DNA of 64,000 nt from JAFMJV01 sp034436555 (GCA_034436555.1 DAOTUU010000007.1:1-64000); one strand, 5' to 3'; shown: positions 22,434 through 31,192, numbered from the stretch's first letter. Notes: generated by a model from the letters alone, not told the origin. Numbers and translations: made by a program.

Positions 22434-23783
22434 ATGCGCGCCAAGACCTTCCGCCCGTACGACCAGGACACGCTCCTGCTGATGCCCCCCAGCGTGCGTG
22501 ACTGGGTCGATCCCGAGGGGCTGCCCGCGTTCATCGACGCGCTCGTGGGCGAGCTGGACCTGGCGCCCTTCCTGGCCGCCCACGACGAGCCCCGGGGGAT
22601 GCCGCCCTACCATCCCGCGCTGATGCTCAAGGTTCTGCTCTACGGCTACGCCACTGGCGTGCGCAGCTCGCGCAGGCTCGAGGAGCGCCTCCGGTGCGAC
22701 GTCGGCTTCATGTTCCTCGCGGCCGGGGCGCGGCCTGACCACAAGACCATCAGCGAGTTCCGCCGGCGTCACCTCGCGGCCCTGCAGGGCCTGTTCCTCG
22801 AGAGCCTCCGGCTGTGCCGGGCGGCGGGCATGGTCAGACTCGGCCGGGTGGCCCTCGACGGCACGAAGGTGAAGGCGAACGCGTCGAGGCACAAGGCCAT
22901 GAGCTACGGCCGGATGGCCGAGCGCGAGACCGCCCTGGAGGACCAGGTGGCCCGCATGCTGGCCGAGGCGGAGGCGCTCGACGCCGCCGAGGACGCGGAG
23001 CACGGGGATGCCCGGGGCGACGAGCTGCCCGAGGCGCTGCGCCGTGCCGAGACCCGCCTGGCGCACATCCGCCTGGCCAGGGCCACCCTGGAGGCCGAGG
23101 CCCGCGAGCGCACCGGCGACCCGGCCGCGGTGCCCGACCCCAAGGCCCAGCGCAGCTTCACCGACCCCGACTCCCGGATCATGCTGTCCAAGCCCGACGG
23201 CTTCATCTACGGCTACAACGCGCAGGCCGTGGTCGATGACGCCCACCAGGTCATCGTGGCCACCGACCTCGACGCGAGCACCACCGACATGGCGCACCTG
23301 CCCGCGCTCGTCGACCAGGTGGAGACGAACACGGGCCGACGTCCGAGGCGCCTCCTCGCCGATGCCGGCTACCAGTCCGACGACAACCTCGCGCACCTCG
23401 AGGCGCGGGGCATCGACGGCTACGTCGCGGTCAGGCGCGAGCGCCACTCCGCACCGCCGCCGGCCGCCCCCCGGGGCCGCGTCCCGAAGGGGCTCTCGCG
23501 GCGCGAGCGCATGGCGCGCAAGCTGCGCACCAAGCGGGGCCGTGCCCACTACGCCCGGCGCAAGGTCATCGTCGAGCCCGTGTTCGGCCAGACGAAGGAG
23601 GCTCGCGGCTTCCGCCGCTTCCACCTGCGGGGACGCGCCAAGGTCACCGCCGAGTGGCACCTCGTGTGCGCCGTCCACAACCTGGGCAAGCTGTTCCGCA
23701 GCGGCCGGGCGGGGCGGGTCATCCCCGCCCTGAGGCCCCCGCGACCCGCCGGGATCGCCCGGACGGCATCCGGATGGGCCTGA
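22434..23783 (+). CDS. IS1182-family transposase
   Basis: 449 aa from the ATG at 22434. The N-terminal DUF772-type domain (RAKTFRPYDQDTLLLMPPS, YHPALMLKVLLYGYATGVRS, RPDHKTISEFRRRH) is followed by a coiled-coil-like Glu/Ala-rich insert and the DDE nuclease core: first Asp in VALDGTKVKANAS, second in LLADAGYQSDDN, Glu in VIVEPVFGQTKEARGFRRF. All catalytic residues are present and the frame is open, so the enzyme looks functional. In-frame ATGs at 22419 and upstream are alternatives. Confidence 0.93.
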   Translation: MRAKTFRPYDQDTLLLMPPSVRDWVDPEGLPAFIDALVGELDLAPFLAAHDEPRGMPPYHPALMLKVLLYGYATGVRSSRRLEERLRCDVGFMFLAAGARPDHKTISEFRRRHLAALQGLFLESLRLCRAAGMVRLGRVALDGTKVKANASRHKAMSYGRMAERETALEDQVARMLAEAEALDAAEDAEHGDARGDELPEALRRAETRLAHIRLARATLEAEARERTGDPAAVPDPKAQRSFTDPDSRIMLSKPDGFIYGYNAQAVVDDAHQVIVATDLDASTTDMAHLPALVDQVETNTGRRPRRLLADAGYQSDDNLAHLEARGIDGYVAVRRERHSAPPPAAPRGRVPKGLSRRERMARKLRTKRGRAHYARRKVIVEPVFGQTKEARGFRRFHLRGRAKVTAEWHLVCAVHNLGKLFRSGRAGRVIPALRPPRPAGIARTASGWA

Positions 23784-23883
23784 TGGGGGTCCGCCTCGTG
23801 TCGTCCGCGGCACCGACCCGGTCCACGGACGACGATTCGTCAGCCGCCCCTCTCTCGGCACGCTCCAGCAGCGAGAGCGAGCG

Positions 23884-23900
23884 ATTACCGACACGCGCTC
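23884..23900 (-). repeat. Right terminal inverted repeat of the IS1182-type element
   Basis: ATTACCGACACGCGCTC, the exact complement of the left terminus, followed by the second CTAG copy at 23901-23904. Confidence 0.88.
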
Positions 23901-23907
23901 CTAGCGG

Positions 23908-24106
23908 ATCTTGCGCATGGCGGAACGGGGGCGTGGCACCGGCAGCGGTCCTCGGAACGGATGATCGTCCGAGCCACCATGGCGGTCGGTGGTGCCCTCA
24001 CGTCAGCGCGCTGACGGCCTCATGGAAGGGTGATCGGAAACCCCTGGAACGGCTGATCGGATTGCCGTGGAATGACTGATCGGATTCGTGTGGATTCCGC
24101 GCAGCT
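23908..24106 (-). repeat. IS21-type left end, copy 2
   Basis: Reverse complement matches 21304-21497 with scattered differences, including the repeated TTCCACGG/TTCCAGGG blocks and the first codons of istA. Together the two copies form long inverted repeats around the 2.4-kb IS cluster. Confidence 0.6.
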
Positions 24107-24296
24107 GATGGCGCTCATCGCCAACGTCAGCGGCGACCCGAAGCGCCGCAAGACGCCCTGGACGCCGGACGACTTCCTGCCGCAGCGGGGTCCTCGTCCC
24201 GTCGTGGCGCAGGACTCGCTGCGGCCGCGGATCGACGCCGCGATGGCGGCCTTCGGCGCGACCGGACGACCCCGGTCGCGGACCGGTCCCAGATAG
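24090..24296 (+). pseudogene. Phage tail assembly chaperone-like fragment
   Basis: The plus-strand stretch RVDSAQLMALIANVSGDPKR followed by PWTPDDFLPQRG resembles the C-terminal part of phage tail assembly (gpG/gpT-type) proteins, which lie directly before the tape-measure gene. Its 5' end is replaced by the IS21 left end. A tape-measure-like gene follows at 25102, so this is probably the truncated partner. Similarity is recalled from family patterns and is short. Confidence 0.4.
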
Positions 24297-24346
24297 CCGT
24301 GGCGCCTCGCGAGTCCGCCGACCGTGAACCGCCGCATGGTGGGCGG

Positions 24347-24886
24347 CTACCGCAACAGCCGTGCCTTGGCCGCAAGGAACTCCTCGTCCGTGAGGGCCCC
24401 GCGTTGGCGCAGGTCCGCCAGGCGCTCGAGCTCGCCCGCCAGGTTGCCGGAGGTAGGGTACGGGCTCGCACCCGGCGCGGAGACGGTCGATTGACTCCAC
24501 CACGCGCGCGCCTGCTGGACGACCTGCTCAAGCGGGATGAGGGGGTTCGGCCCGACCTTGCTCAGCGGTCCGAGCAGGATGCCCTTTGTGAAGTTGGTGT
24601 GCTTGAACACCTTCCGCTGCTGCTTGCCCTCTGGGTCGCGGTAGTACACGACGAACTTGTGGATCCCGAAGCCCATGTCGTCTCCAGCGACGGCGCTCTC
24701 GATGCAGCCCAGCGGCATCGACCAGTGCTCACGCGCATCCAGGCGGTCCTTCGTCGAGAACACCAACCGTTCCGTCGTCACGAGCAGCCATGCCCTGGCT
24801 CCACCCTCCTCCATGAGCTCTTCGGCGCGGAGCATCCGCTCGGCGGACGATGGCTTCCATTCGAGGGGCGATGGCTTCCGTCCCAT
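24347..24886 (-). CDS. PH-like (GRAM-type) domain protein with C-terminal SHOCT domain
   Basis: About 179 aa from the ATG at 24886; a GTG at 24895 is possible. The N-terminal half looks like a bacterial PH/GRAM fold (RAWLLVTTERLVFSTKDR, IHKFVVYYRDPEGKQQRKVF). The C-terminal SHOCT helix pair is clear: ELERLADLRQRGALTDEEF. SHOCT domains are short oligomerisation or targeting modules often found in proteins of mobile elements. It is oriented against the phage tail remnants on both sides, so it looks like an insertion (a moron-type cargo gene). Function unknown. Confidence 0.75.
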   Translation of the reverse strand: MGRKPSPLEWKPSSAERMLRAEELMEEGGARAWLLVTTERLVFSTKDRLDAREHWSMPLGCIESAVAGDDMGFGIHKFVVYYRDPEGKQQRKVFKHTNFTKGILLGPLSKVGPNPLIPLEQVVQQARAWWSQSTVSAPGASPYPTSGNLAGELERLADLRQRGALTDEEFLAAKARLLR

Positions 24887-25101
24887 GATCCTCACGTCCC
24901 TTGCGATACGTCGCTCACCCCTGACGCACAGGCATCAGCGAGCGTGGCCCAGGTCTCGAGGCCCATCCCGCGTCAGGCGATGGGCGGATTGTGCCACCCG
25001 GCCACGGTCGGAGGTTGGCACCTCTGGCCTGCGCGCTTCCGCGCCCAGGCTCCTCACCGCAGCCGCCGGTGCATGAAACGGACCATCACGGTCAGGCCCT
25101 G

Positions 25102-27107
25102 ATGCCTGGCACCCTGGCATCGCTGCTCATCAAGCTCGGGCTCGACGCCACCGGGGTGGAGCAGGGCGTCGCCCGCGCCGAGAAGAGCATCGGTGGCCTG
25201 TCCACCGGCGCCGGCGCCGCGATGAAGGTCGCGGGCACCCTCATCGGCGGCGGACTCGGGCTGGCGGCGAAGGGCGCGCTCGAGATGGAGGATCGCGCCG
25301 CCCGGTTCCAGGCGGAGACCGGCGCATCCGCCGAGGAGGCCCGCCATTTCGCCGACACGGTCAATGCGGCGGTCGGATCGAGCCTGGTGGCGATGGACGA
25401 CATCGCGGCCTCCGCGACGCGGATCCGCACCGACCTCGGCCTGACCGGTGAAGCGGCGGACGAGAGCCTGGACTCGTTCCTCCGCTACGAGCGGGCGACC
25501 GGCCAGGAATCGGACGCGGTGCTGGCGTTCGACGACATCCTCGACGCCTGGAACCTCACCGCCGCCGACACCACCGCGGTCTTGGACACCCTGATCGCCG
25601 GGCAGCAGACTTACGGCGGTTCCATCGCCGACTCCCAGGACCTGCTGGCCAAGCTCGCGCCGGTGCTCCAGTCGGCCAACATGGACTGGCAGCAGGGCAC
25701 CGCGCTCATCAACCTGTTCAACGCGGCCGGCGTCGATGCCACAGCGGGAATCACGGGCATCACGAAGGCTCTGGGCGAGGTCGAGAGCCCCGAGGAGCTT
25801 CAGGCGCTGCTGGACGACATCGCCCGGACCGAGGACCCCTTCGAGCGGGCCCAGAAGGCGATCGATGCCTTCGGCGCCAAGGCGGGACCGAAGCTCGCCC
25901 AGGCGCTCCAGGCGTCGGGCGGCGACCTGTCGCGGTTCGGCTTCGAGCTGGACGCCATCACCGGCAAGACCGACGCGGCGGCGGATGCCCTCGACAGCAC
26001 CCTGATCTCCCGCCTCAAGCTCGCCGTGAACGGCCGCCCCGCGATCCTGCGCGGCTTCGGGATGCAGGTGGGCCCCGTCCTGACGGGTGCCGTCAGCGCC
26101 ATCAGCTTCGGCAGGAGCCTGGGCCTCGACCGCGCGCTCGGGCCGCTGTTCAAGGGGGCCGGGACCCGCGCCGCCGGGACGTTCCGCGGTGCGCTGTCCG
26201 CCGCGCTTGGCACCATCGACCGGCTGTTCGGCCCGCTGATATCCAGGGTCGGGACCCCGCGTCCAGCTTCGGCAGCATGGCAGGCGGAAGGTTCGGGATG
26301 GCGTTCAAGCTGGCCGCCGGCGCCGGCCTCGCGCTGCTGGTCGCGGACGAGCTGCGGCAGCTGGGCGAGGTGCGCCAGCAGAACGTGGAGGCGGCCGCGG
26401 GCATCAGCGAGTCGATGGGGAAGCTCCTGGCGGAGGCGCCCAGCCGAGCCGAGGCGGAGCAGAAGCTCGAAGCGTTCAAGGCGATCCCAGAGCACCTCGA
26501 GGGCATCCAGGGCGCCGTCTACGGGTTCGCGGACTTCGCCAAGGGGAACATCCTCGGTAGCGCGGTCGACGGCCTGTTCGGCGCCAACCCGGCGCAGGTC
26601 AACGAGGAGCAGATCGAGGAGCTCGAGGGCTACCTCGCGCAGCTGCCCGCCGAAACCGCGGCGACCGCCACGGCCGCGCAGGCGGGGGCAGCCGTCGTCG
26701 GCAGCGACGCGGCCGGTGCCGCGAAGGCCGCGGACGGGGCGTTCGACCAGGCGGGCCAGGCCACGGGGGCGGCCGCATCCGGCGCCGCGCTGGGCGCGTG
26801 ATACGCGAACGGCATCACCGACGGCATCACGTCGAAAATCGGCTCGATCCAGACCGCCTGGGACGCGGTGGGGTCGGCGCTGGCGAAGGGCCCCAGGCTC
26901 GAGTCGTACCGGAAGCGCCTTGGGGACTTCAAGAAGGCGACCGAGACGGTGCTCCGCCGGATGGGCGCCGCGGTGAAGGCGAACGACCCGGTCGCCGCGA
27001 GCTACTACGTCCAGCAGTATCAGGACATCCGCGCAGCGCAGGGACGGTTCCGCCAGAGCGCGAAGACCGTCTGGGGCGACGTCGCGACCATCATCGACGG
27101 GTGGGAA
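25102..27107 (+). pseudogene. Phage tail tape-measure protein, frameshift plus internal stop, 3' truncated
   Basis: Starts LASLLIKLGLDATGVEQG, typical of tape-measure N termini, with Ala/Gly-rich helical repeats and the block LTAADTTAVLDTLIAGQQ as in TP901-type tape measures. The frame changes at about 26255 (continuing as ASSFGSMAGGRFGMAFK). A TGA at 26799-26801 interrupts it, after which the same frame continues as YANGITDGITSKIGSI. It ends at the transposon remnant at 27108 with no continuation on the other side. The protein would set tail length and form the DNA conduit; this copy is dead. Confidence 0.75.
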
Positions 27108-28281
27108 TGTCAAGGCGGAATCTGGCGAACGTCGCAACACCTGAGCATGAAGGGGAGCTGCGATGGGTCGCCCAGGACCGGAGCCGGACCATGCGAAGCG
27201 TGAGGCGTTCGCCAGACTGATCCGCGAGGGGGTGCCGTCCCTGCGGGCGTCCCGCATGGTCGGCATCGACCCGCGCACAGGCAAGCGCTGGCGGAACGGC
27301 CGCCGCGTCGCGTCGGGCGGTCGCGTGCTCGACTTGCCGCCCGTGATCACCCCTGCTGACATTGCCGAGAAGCGGCACTCCCCCGCTGCCTGTCCGATGA
27401 CGAGCGCGTGCGCCTGGCGGACCTGCGCCGGGAGGACCGGACGATGCGCGAGATCGCCGCCCTCATGGGCCGGTCGCCGTCCACCGTCCGCCGAGAGCTG
27501 GCCAGGGGCGCCGACGCGTCCGGACGATACCGCCCGTCCGAGGCGCACCGACGCGCCCTCGGGCGTCGCCGCCTGCACCGACCCGGCCGCCTGTCCCGCG
27601 ATGCGGGACTGCGCGACCGGGCCGCGGACCGGCTGAGGGCGCGCTGGAGCCCCGAGCAGATTGCCCGCCGGCTGCCCGGCGAGATCCTGGACGTGTTCAG
27701 CCGCTGCGTGCCCGGCTGGCTGGTGGCCACCCGCGAGAGCGCCGCCCTCGCCGAGCGGCTGATCGCCGAGACGATCGCCAGGGAGGGCATCGCCCGGGAC
27801 ACCATGAAGCTGCATGCCGACCGGGGAGCGGCCATGCGGTCCAAGGAGGTCAGCCAGCTGCTCGCCGACCTGGGCGTGGGCAGGAGCCACTCCCGTCCCC
27901 ACGTGTCCGACGACAACCCATACAGCGAGGCGCAGTTCAAGACGCTCAAGTACCGCCACGGCTTCCCCGAGCGCTTCGGCAGCCTAGGGGACGCCCGGGC
28001 GTTCCTGGGTCCCTTCTTCGCCTGGCACGACACGGAGCACCGCCACAGCGGCATCGGCCTCCTCACCCCGGAGACGGTCTACCGGGGCCGCGGAGAGGAG
28101 GTGCGGGCGCAGCGCCAGCTCGTCCTGGACACCGCCCGCGCCGCCCACCCGGAGCGGTTCGTGCGCAAGCGTCCCGAGTCACCACGGCTGCCGGAGAAGG
28201 TATGGATCAACCCGCCGAAGGAGGCGCCAGCGGGTCAGTGATTCCCTGAGCCGGGTGTCTCATACCGCTTGACAGGTTCCG
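27108..28281 (+). mobile_element. Chimeric IS remnant: IS30-type left part joined to IS3/rve-type right part
   Basis: The left end starts TGTCAAGG (27108) and the right end contains CTTGACA near 28268-28274 but is otherwise not a good inverted repeat. I see no target duplication. The transposase reading frame is a fusion of two families (see the pseudogene entry). The most economical view is a deletion between two adjacent insertion sequences that also removed the tape-measure 3' end and the 3' end of the gene at 28281. Confidence 0.5.
27163..28241 (+). pseudogene. Fused IS30/IS3-type transposase remnant
   Basis: The first part (HAKREAFARLIREGVPSLRA, then after a frame change near 27375 RTMREIAALMGRSPSTVRRE and RWSPEQIARRLPGEI) is the IS30 N-terminal HTH region. 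Directly after, LDVFSRCVPGWLVATRESAA, LHADRGAAMRSKEV, NPYSEAQFKTLKYRHG and a C-terminal EKVWINPP are rve-type (IS3-like) transposase sequence. It holds the second Asp and the Glu but lacks the strand with the first Asp. A functional enzyme is very unlikely. The uninterrupted second half spans 27408-28241. Confidence 0.6.
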
Positions 28282-28905
28282 CGATCATCCTGCGGGAGCC
28301 TCGAGACGTACCGCACCATGCGCTCGTTGTGGTGGCCACTGAGGAGGGCGACGCGCACCCCGTCCCCCACATCCCTGATCTGGGGGATGGCACCACCGGC
28401 CCGGATCATCTCCCGGTAGATCTGGTCGACGCCCCGTCCGATCTCCTCGGCGAGCCCCATGGTCCGGAACGCGCCGGTCAGGACGGCGTTCCGTGGCTTC
28501 GACGGATGCGTGAGGATGTTCTCGGGCGTGACCCCGGAGACGAGCGACCCGGGGGACTCGACCACGAGGGCCTGGCGGGAGTGATCGATCGCGACCGGCC
28601 CCGCCAGCCGGTGGTCGCGATGGATCACCGCGTTGGCGAGCGCCTCGCGGACTGCGAGGTCGGGGAAGTCCTGGATGCTGAGCTGCTGGCCGTCCGGCAG
28701 CGTCACGGGCGTCATGTTCCTCCTCGCGTGCACCAGCTTGAGGGCCCGCAGGTACGCCAGCATCAGGGGAGCGTTGATCCGCTCCACCGCGGGTCGGCTC
28801 TCCTCCGGGCGTCGACCGATACTGGTAGACGATCGCACCCGGTCCCGGGTCTGAGCGACACAGCAAGGCAGCAACACCAAGCGAACTGGTCCGCTTGACA
28901 ACTCG
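28281..28905 (-). pseudogene. RecG/AlbA_2-type ATP-binding regulator remnant (HATPase_c_4 region)
   Basis: Minus-strand blocks LPDGQQLSIQDFPDLAVREA, LANAVIHRDHRLAGP, VVESPGSLVSGVTPENILTH and GLAEEIGRGVDQIYREMI belong to the ATPase-like domain following AlbA_2 in putative RecG-like transcriptional regulators. A preceding piece in another frame (CRSDPGPGAIVYQYRS, about 28820-28905) shows a frameshift near 28800. The N-terminal AlbA_2 domain is gone and the 3' end is replaced by IS DNA. The Fic gene starts 26 bp away in the opposite direction. Confidence 0.6.
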
Positions 28906-28930
28906 TCGAATCTGTCGCACTCTCTGGCGC

Positions 28931-30058
28931 ATGACTTCGCACGACTTCGCGGCGAACCTCTATTTGGATCACCAGATCGGTCCCCAGACCGCGGAGCAGC
29001 TCCGCCGGTGGAGTGAGGTCGTCGCGGAAGAGCCCTCGCTGCCCCCGATCCGCTGGCACATGCGCGTGGACACGTTCATCCGGCACGCCGCGATCGGCGC
29101 CTCCGCCAGGATCGAAGGCAATCCGCTGAGCCTCGAGGACGCCGATGCGCTGCTGGAGGGCCTGCCCGTCGAGGGACCCGAGGTCGCACGGCGCGAGATC
29201 CTCAACTACCGCGACGCCTTGGACCTCGCGTCGACCTTCGCGCAGACGCCGGAGTTCGAGTGGAACGAGATGATCATCCGAGGCATCCAGGCCAGCGTGC
29301 TCCGGGGCCTGGATGACGACAGCCAAGGGCGGTATCGGATGGAGCCCGTCGCCGTCGGCAACGCCTACACCGCTCCGCATCACGACCAGCTCCCAGCCTT
29401 GATGCGCTGCTTCGTCGGGTGGTTGCAGGCCTCGGACTGGCACCCCTTGGTCCGGACAGCACTCCTGCACCTGAACCTCGTGGCCATCCACCCCTGGATG
29501 AACGGCAACGGTCGGACCGCGCGCATCCTGAGTTCCTTGGAGCTGATGCGCTACGTCCGCGCTCCGGAGCTCATCTCAATCGAGCCCGCCATCCTGCGAC
29601 GACAGGGCGAGTACTTCCGGCTGATCCGCGAGGCGCTCGGCCCCACCCACTCGCCCGATCGCCATTCCGCCACCGAGTGGGTCGCCTGGTACGTCAACCT
29701 CCACGCCGAGCGACTTGCCAGCGGGCAGCGGTTCCGCGACGCGATGATCTATGACATCGGCACGGTCGTGGCAGCCCTGGAGCGGGCCGGTGATCCGCTC
29801 GAGTGGGGACCGGTCGTCGCATTGGCCGGGTTCGGACCGCACGTGTTCACGCGGACGATCGCGGGGGTGTACGGGAAGTCGCCCGGGTGGGCGCGGGCCC
29901 TGGCGGCCCAGATGACACGCGCAGGGTGGCTGGAGCCGAAGGGTCGGACCAGCGGGCGCTACTACGTCCCGACCGAGCAGGTCTTGAAGCTCCATCTCCG
30001 CACGCGGGAGCTCCGCGAGCGAGAGGCGAGCGCCGAGACGCTTGGGCTGGACGTGTAG
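28931..30058 (+). CDS. Fic-domain protein (AMPylase-type), inhibitory helix at N terminus
   Basis: 375 aa. The Fic motif HPWMNGNGRTAR is at about residues 187-198 with catalytic His and the phosphate-binding GNGR. The inhibitory motif SARIEGN (S/TxxxEG/N) lies at about 58-64, making it an autoinhibited class II Fic enzyme. A C-terminal winged-helix-like region (FTRTIAGVYGKSPGWARALA, AGWLEPKGRTSGRYYV) suggests self-regulation or DNA binding, as in many Fic/DUF4172-type proteins. Such enzymes transfer AMP from ATP to target hydroxyls. The ATG at 28931 has no strong ribosome site. It is followed 8 bp later by a broken PIN-domain gene. Confidence 0.9.
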   Translation: MTSHDFAANLYLDHQIGPQTAEQLRRWSEVVAEEPSLPPIRWHMRVDTFIRHAAIGASARIEGNPLSLEDADALLEGLPVEGPEVARREILNYRDALDLASTFAQTPEFEWNEMIIRGIQASVLRGLDDDSQGRYRMEPVAVGNAYTAPHHDQLPALMRCFVGWLQASDWHPLVRTALLHLNLVAIHPWMNGNGRTARILSSLELMRYVRAPELISIEPAILRRQGEYFRLIREALGPTHSPDRHSATEWVAWYVNLHAERLASGQRFRDAMIYDIGTVVAALERAGDPLEWGPVVALAGFGPHVFTRTIAGVYGKSPGWARALAAQMTRAGWLEPKGRTSGRYYVPTEQVLKLHLRTRELREREASAETLGLDV

Positions 30059-30066
30059 TCGTTCGG

Positions 30067-30719
30067 ATGACCCGGCCGGTCCCTTTGCCCGAGGTGACGC
30101 CCGCTGACGGCTGGCTCGGTCCGCTGCTGAGCGGCCCAGCCTGCTTCGACTCGACGGTGCCGATGCACATGGTGATCGCCGGTGTGTCTGGCGTGCTGGA
30201 GACCACATTCCACCGCCGAGCCGTGTGGCCCCCGGCCGTCCGCTTCGATCCTCTTCGAGCCGCAGGGCGAGTCAAGGGGCTGCGCGACCTGGCGAGGGCG
30301 ACTCCGCGGCGGTCATCGATCTCGAGGACGATGAAGAGGTCGAGGCCGAGGACCTTCGTGCCACGACCATGACGAGAGCCGAGATCCGCGCGAAGCCCAC
30401 CAAGAATCGCAGCGAGGCTGAATGCGTGGTGATCAGCCGGCGCCTCGGCCTCCCCTTGGTGGTGCACGATGAGGCAGGCCGGGATTGGGGGCGGAAGGAA
30501 GGCGTCCGCCTGTTCACGCTGGCTGACTGCCTCTGCGCCGCGGTGCGGCTTGGATACCTCAAGCCGGGTGGTGCGTGGCGCGCCTACGTGCGAGTCTGCG
30601 ACGGCGGGATGATCCCGCTGCCTGCGTTCGCCCCGACGGACCATGGGCGCAAGGCCTTCATGGCTCGCGTGGAACCGCTCTACAGCCTGCACATCACGGG
30701 CGTGGCGATCATCGGCTGA
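30067..30719 (+). pseudogene. PIN-domain protein (VapC/DUF3368-like), frameshifted near 30300
   Basis: The first frame from the ATG at 30067 gives ACFDSTVPMHMVIAGVSGVL and RAVWPPAVRFDPLRAAG, the N-terminal PIN layout with its first acidic residue. The second frame gives AVIDLEDDEEVEAEDLRA, NRSEAECVVISRRLGLPLVV, HDEAGRDWGRKEGVRLF and ADCLCAAVRLGYLKPG, the C-terminal PIN half with its acidic residues. A one-base shift around 30300 joins them. Intact PIN proteins are Mg-dependent RNases. The 8-bp gap to the Fic gene implies an operon. Confidence 0.6.
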
Positions 30720-30809
30720 GCCGCCGAACCAACGTGCCACTGCTGGCCGACGAGGGTAGTGACTCGCTCATCCACCAGCACGCACCGCATCCACCTGCTA
30801 CCACCGCCG

Positions 30810-30838
30810 TGGCTGTCAGTTGGGCTGGCAGAACTGGG
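30810..30838. repeat. Arm-type repeat pair outside the left att site
   Basis: Two copies of a GTGGCTGTCAG/GGGCTGGCAG motif, matching the pairs at about 31057-31082 and 37190-37213. The similarity to the right end of the integrative element extends from roughly 30785 to the att site, as expected if the right end of an earlier element once sat here. Confidence 0.5.
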
Positions 30839-30911
30839 TCCCGCCGCGGTAGAAGCGTGCGAAGGTACCGAGATACCAATGTATTATGCCCCCATACTGA
30901 ACGCGAAAATC

Positions 30912-30950
30912 TGGTGAGCCGGCTGGGATTCGAACCCAGGACACGAGGAT
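30912..30950. repeat. att site: 39-bp duplication of the tRNA-Lys 3' end
   Basis: Identical for 39 bp to 37281-37319, the 3' part of tRNA-Lys(UUU) including the CCA and T arm. The match then loses one T and continues AAAAGT. The tRNA 5' half is missing, so this is a displaced att copy and not a tRNA gene. It is the left boundary of the integrative element. Confidence 0.85.
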
Positions 30951-31056
30951 AAAAGTGTGCCCGGCTGCCGTCCATGGCGGCTTTCCTGGGCAGATTGTCT
31001 AGGTTCGGGTTTCCGCGTTCGTCCACCCCGAGCATGGCGTCGGACCGGGTGTCACC

Positions 31057-31082
31057 GCCGTGGCTGGCAGCGTGGCTGTCAG
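31057..31082. repeat. Arm-type repeat pair, left end of the integrative element
   Basis: CCGTGGCTGGCAG followed by GTGGCTGTCAG, about 110 bp inside the left att copy. The same double motif occurs near the right att copy. Placement fits binding sites for the N-terminal arm-binding domain of the integrase. Confidence 0.5.
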
Positions 31083-31192
31083 GCCGTCGGCGGGATCGGC
31101 CACTAGCACGACTGTCGGGGGAGTCGTCGACCCCGGACGATCCGGTCAACAGATTCGCCAGTGCGAGACCGGCGGCCCGCTCCCGCAGAGGG

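Larger units (their letters stand above)
22380..23900 (+). mobile_element. Intact IS1182-family insertion sequence (1,521 bp)
   Basis: Bounded by perfect 17-bp terminal inverted repeats (22380-22396 and 23884-23900) and flanked by CTAG on both sides. It contains one uninterrupted transposase gene. It sits in an older IS21 istA remnant, immediately after its fifth codon, so it is the youngest insertion visible here and may still be mobile. Confidence 0.9.
21780..23922 (-). pseudogene. istA (IS21 transposase) fragment, nonsense codon plus nested IS insertion
   Basis: On the minus strand the gene starts at 23922 as MRKIR and is interrupted at 23904-22376 by an IS1182-type element. It resumes as ILRPALGVGLSRRRVGA with HTH and catalytic-domain sequence (EKLFVDFAGQTIPIVD, WQAELFVPVLGASSHTYAEA, WINAHVHAFSFLEG), with frame changes. 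Similarity fades near 21780, in the middle of the DDE domain. Removing the insert and one CTAG copy leaves TAG at codon 6 where the other copy has GAG. A third fragment lies at 32619-32863. Confidence 0.65.

Noticed and set aside
21273..23894. 873-aa open frame on the minus strand over the IS cluster
   Set aside because: It joins antisense IS1182 sequence with IS21 fragments; only the istA-like part is meaningful.
24003..24503. 166-aa minus-strand frame near the tail remnant
   Set aside because: Mostly out-of-frame overlap with the PH/SHOCT gene and antisense to the tail-like fragment; no domain character.
27408..28241. Functional stand-alone IS30 transposase
   Set aside because: The catalytic half is IS3/rve-like, the first Asp region is missing and the HTH part begins in another frame.
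29847..30740. 297-aa minus-strand frame opposite Fic and PIN genes
   Set aside because: No domain pattern; both plus-strand frames match known families.
30912..30957. Second tRNA-Lys gene
   Set aside because: Only the 3' half is present, with one base missing after the T-arm/anticodon-stem part; it is an att copy.
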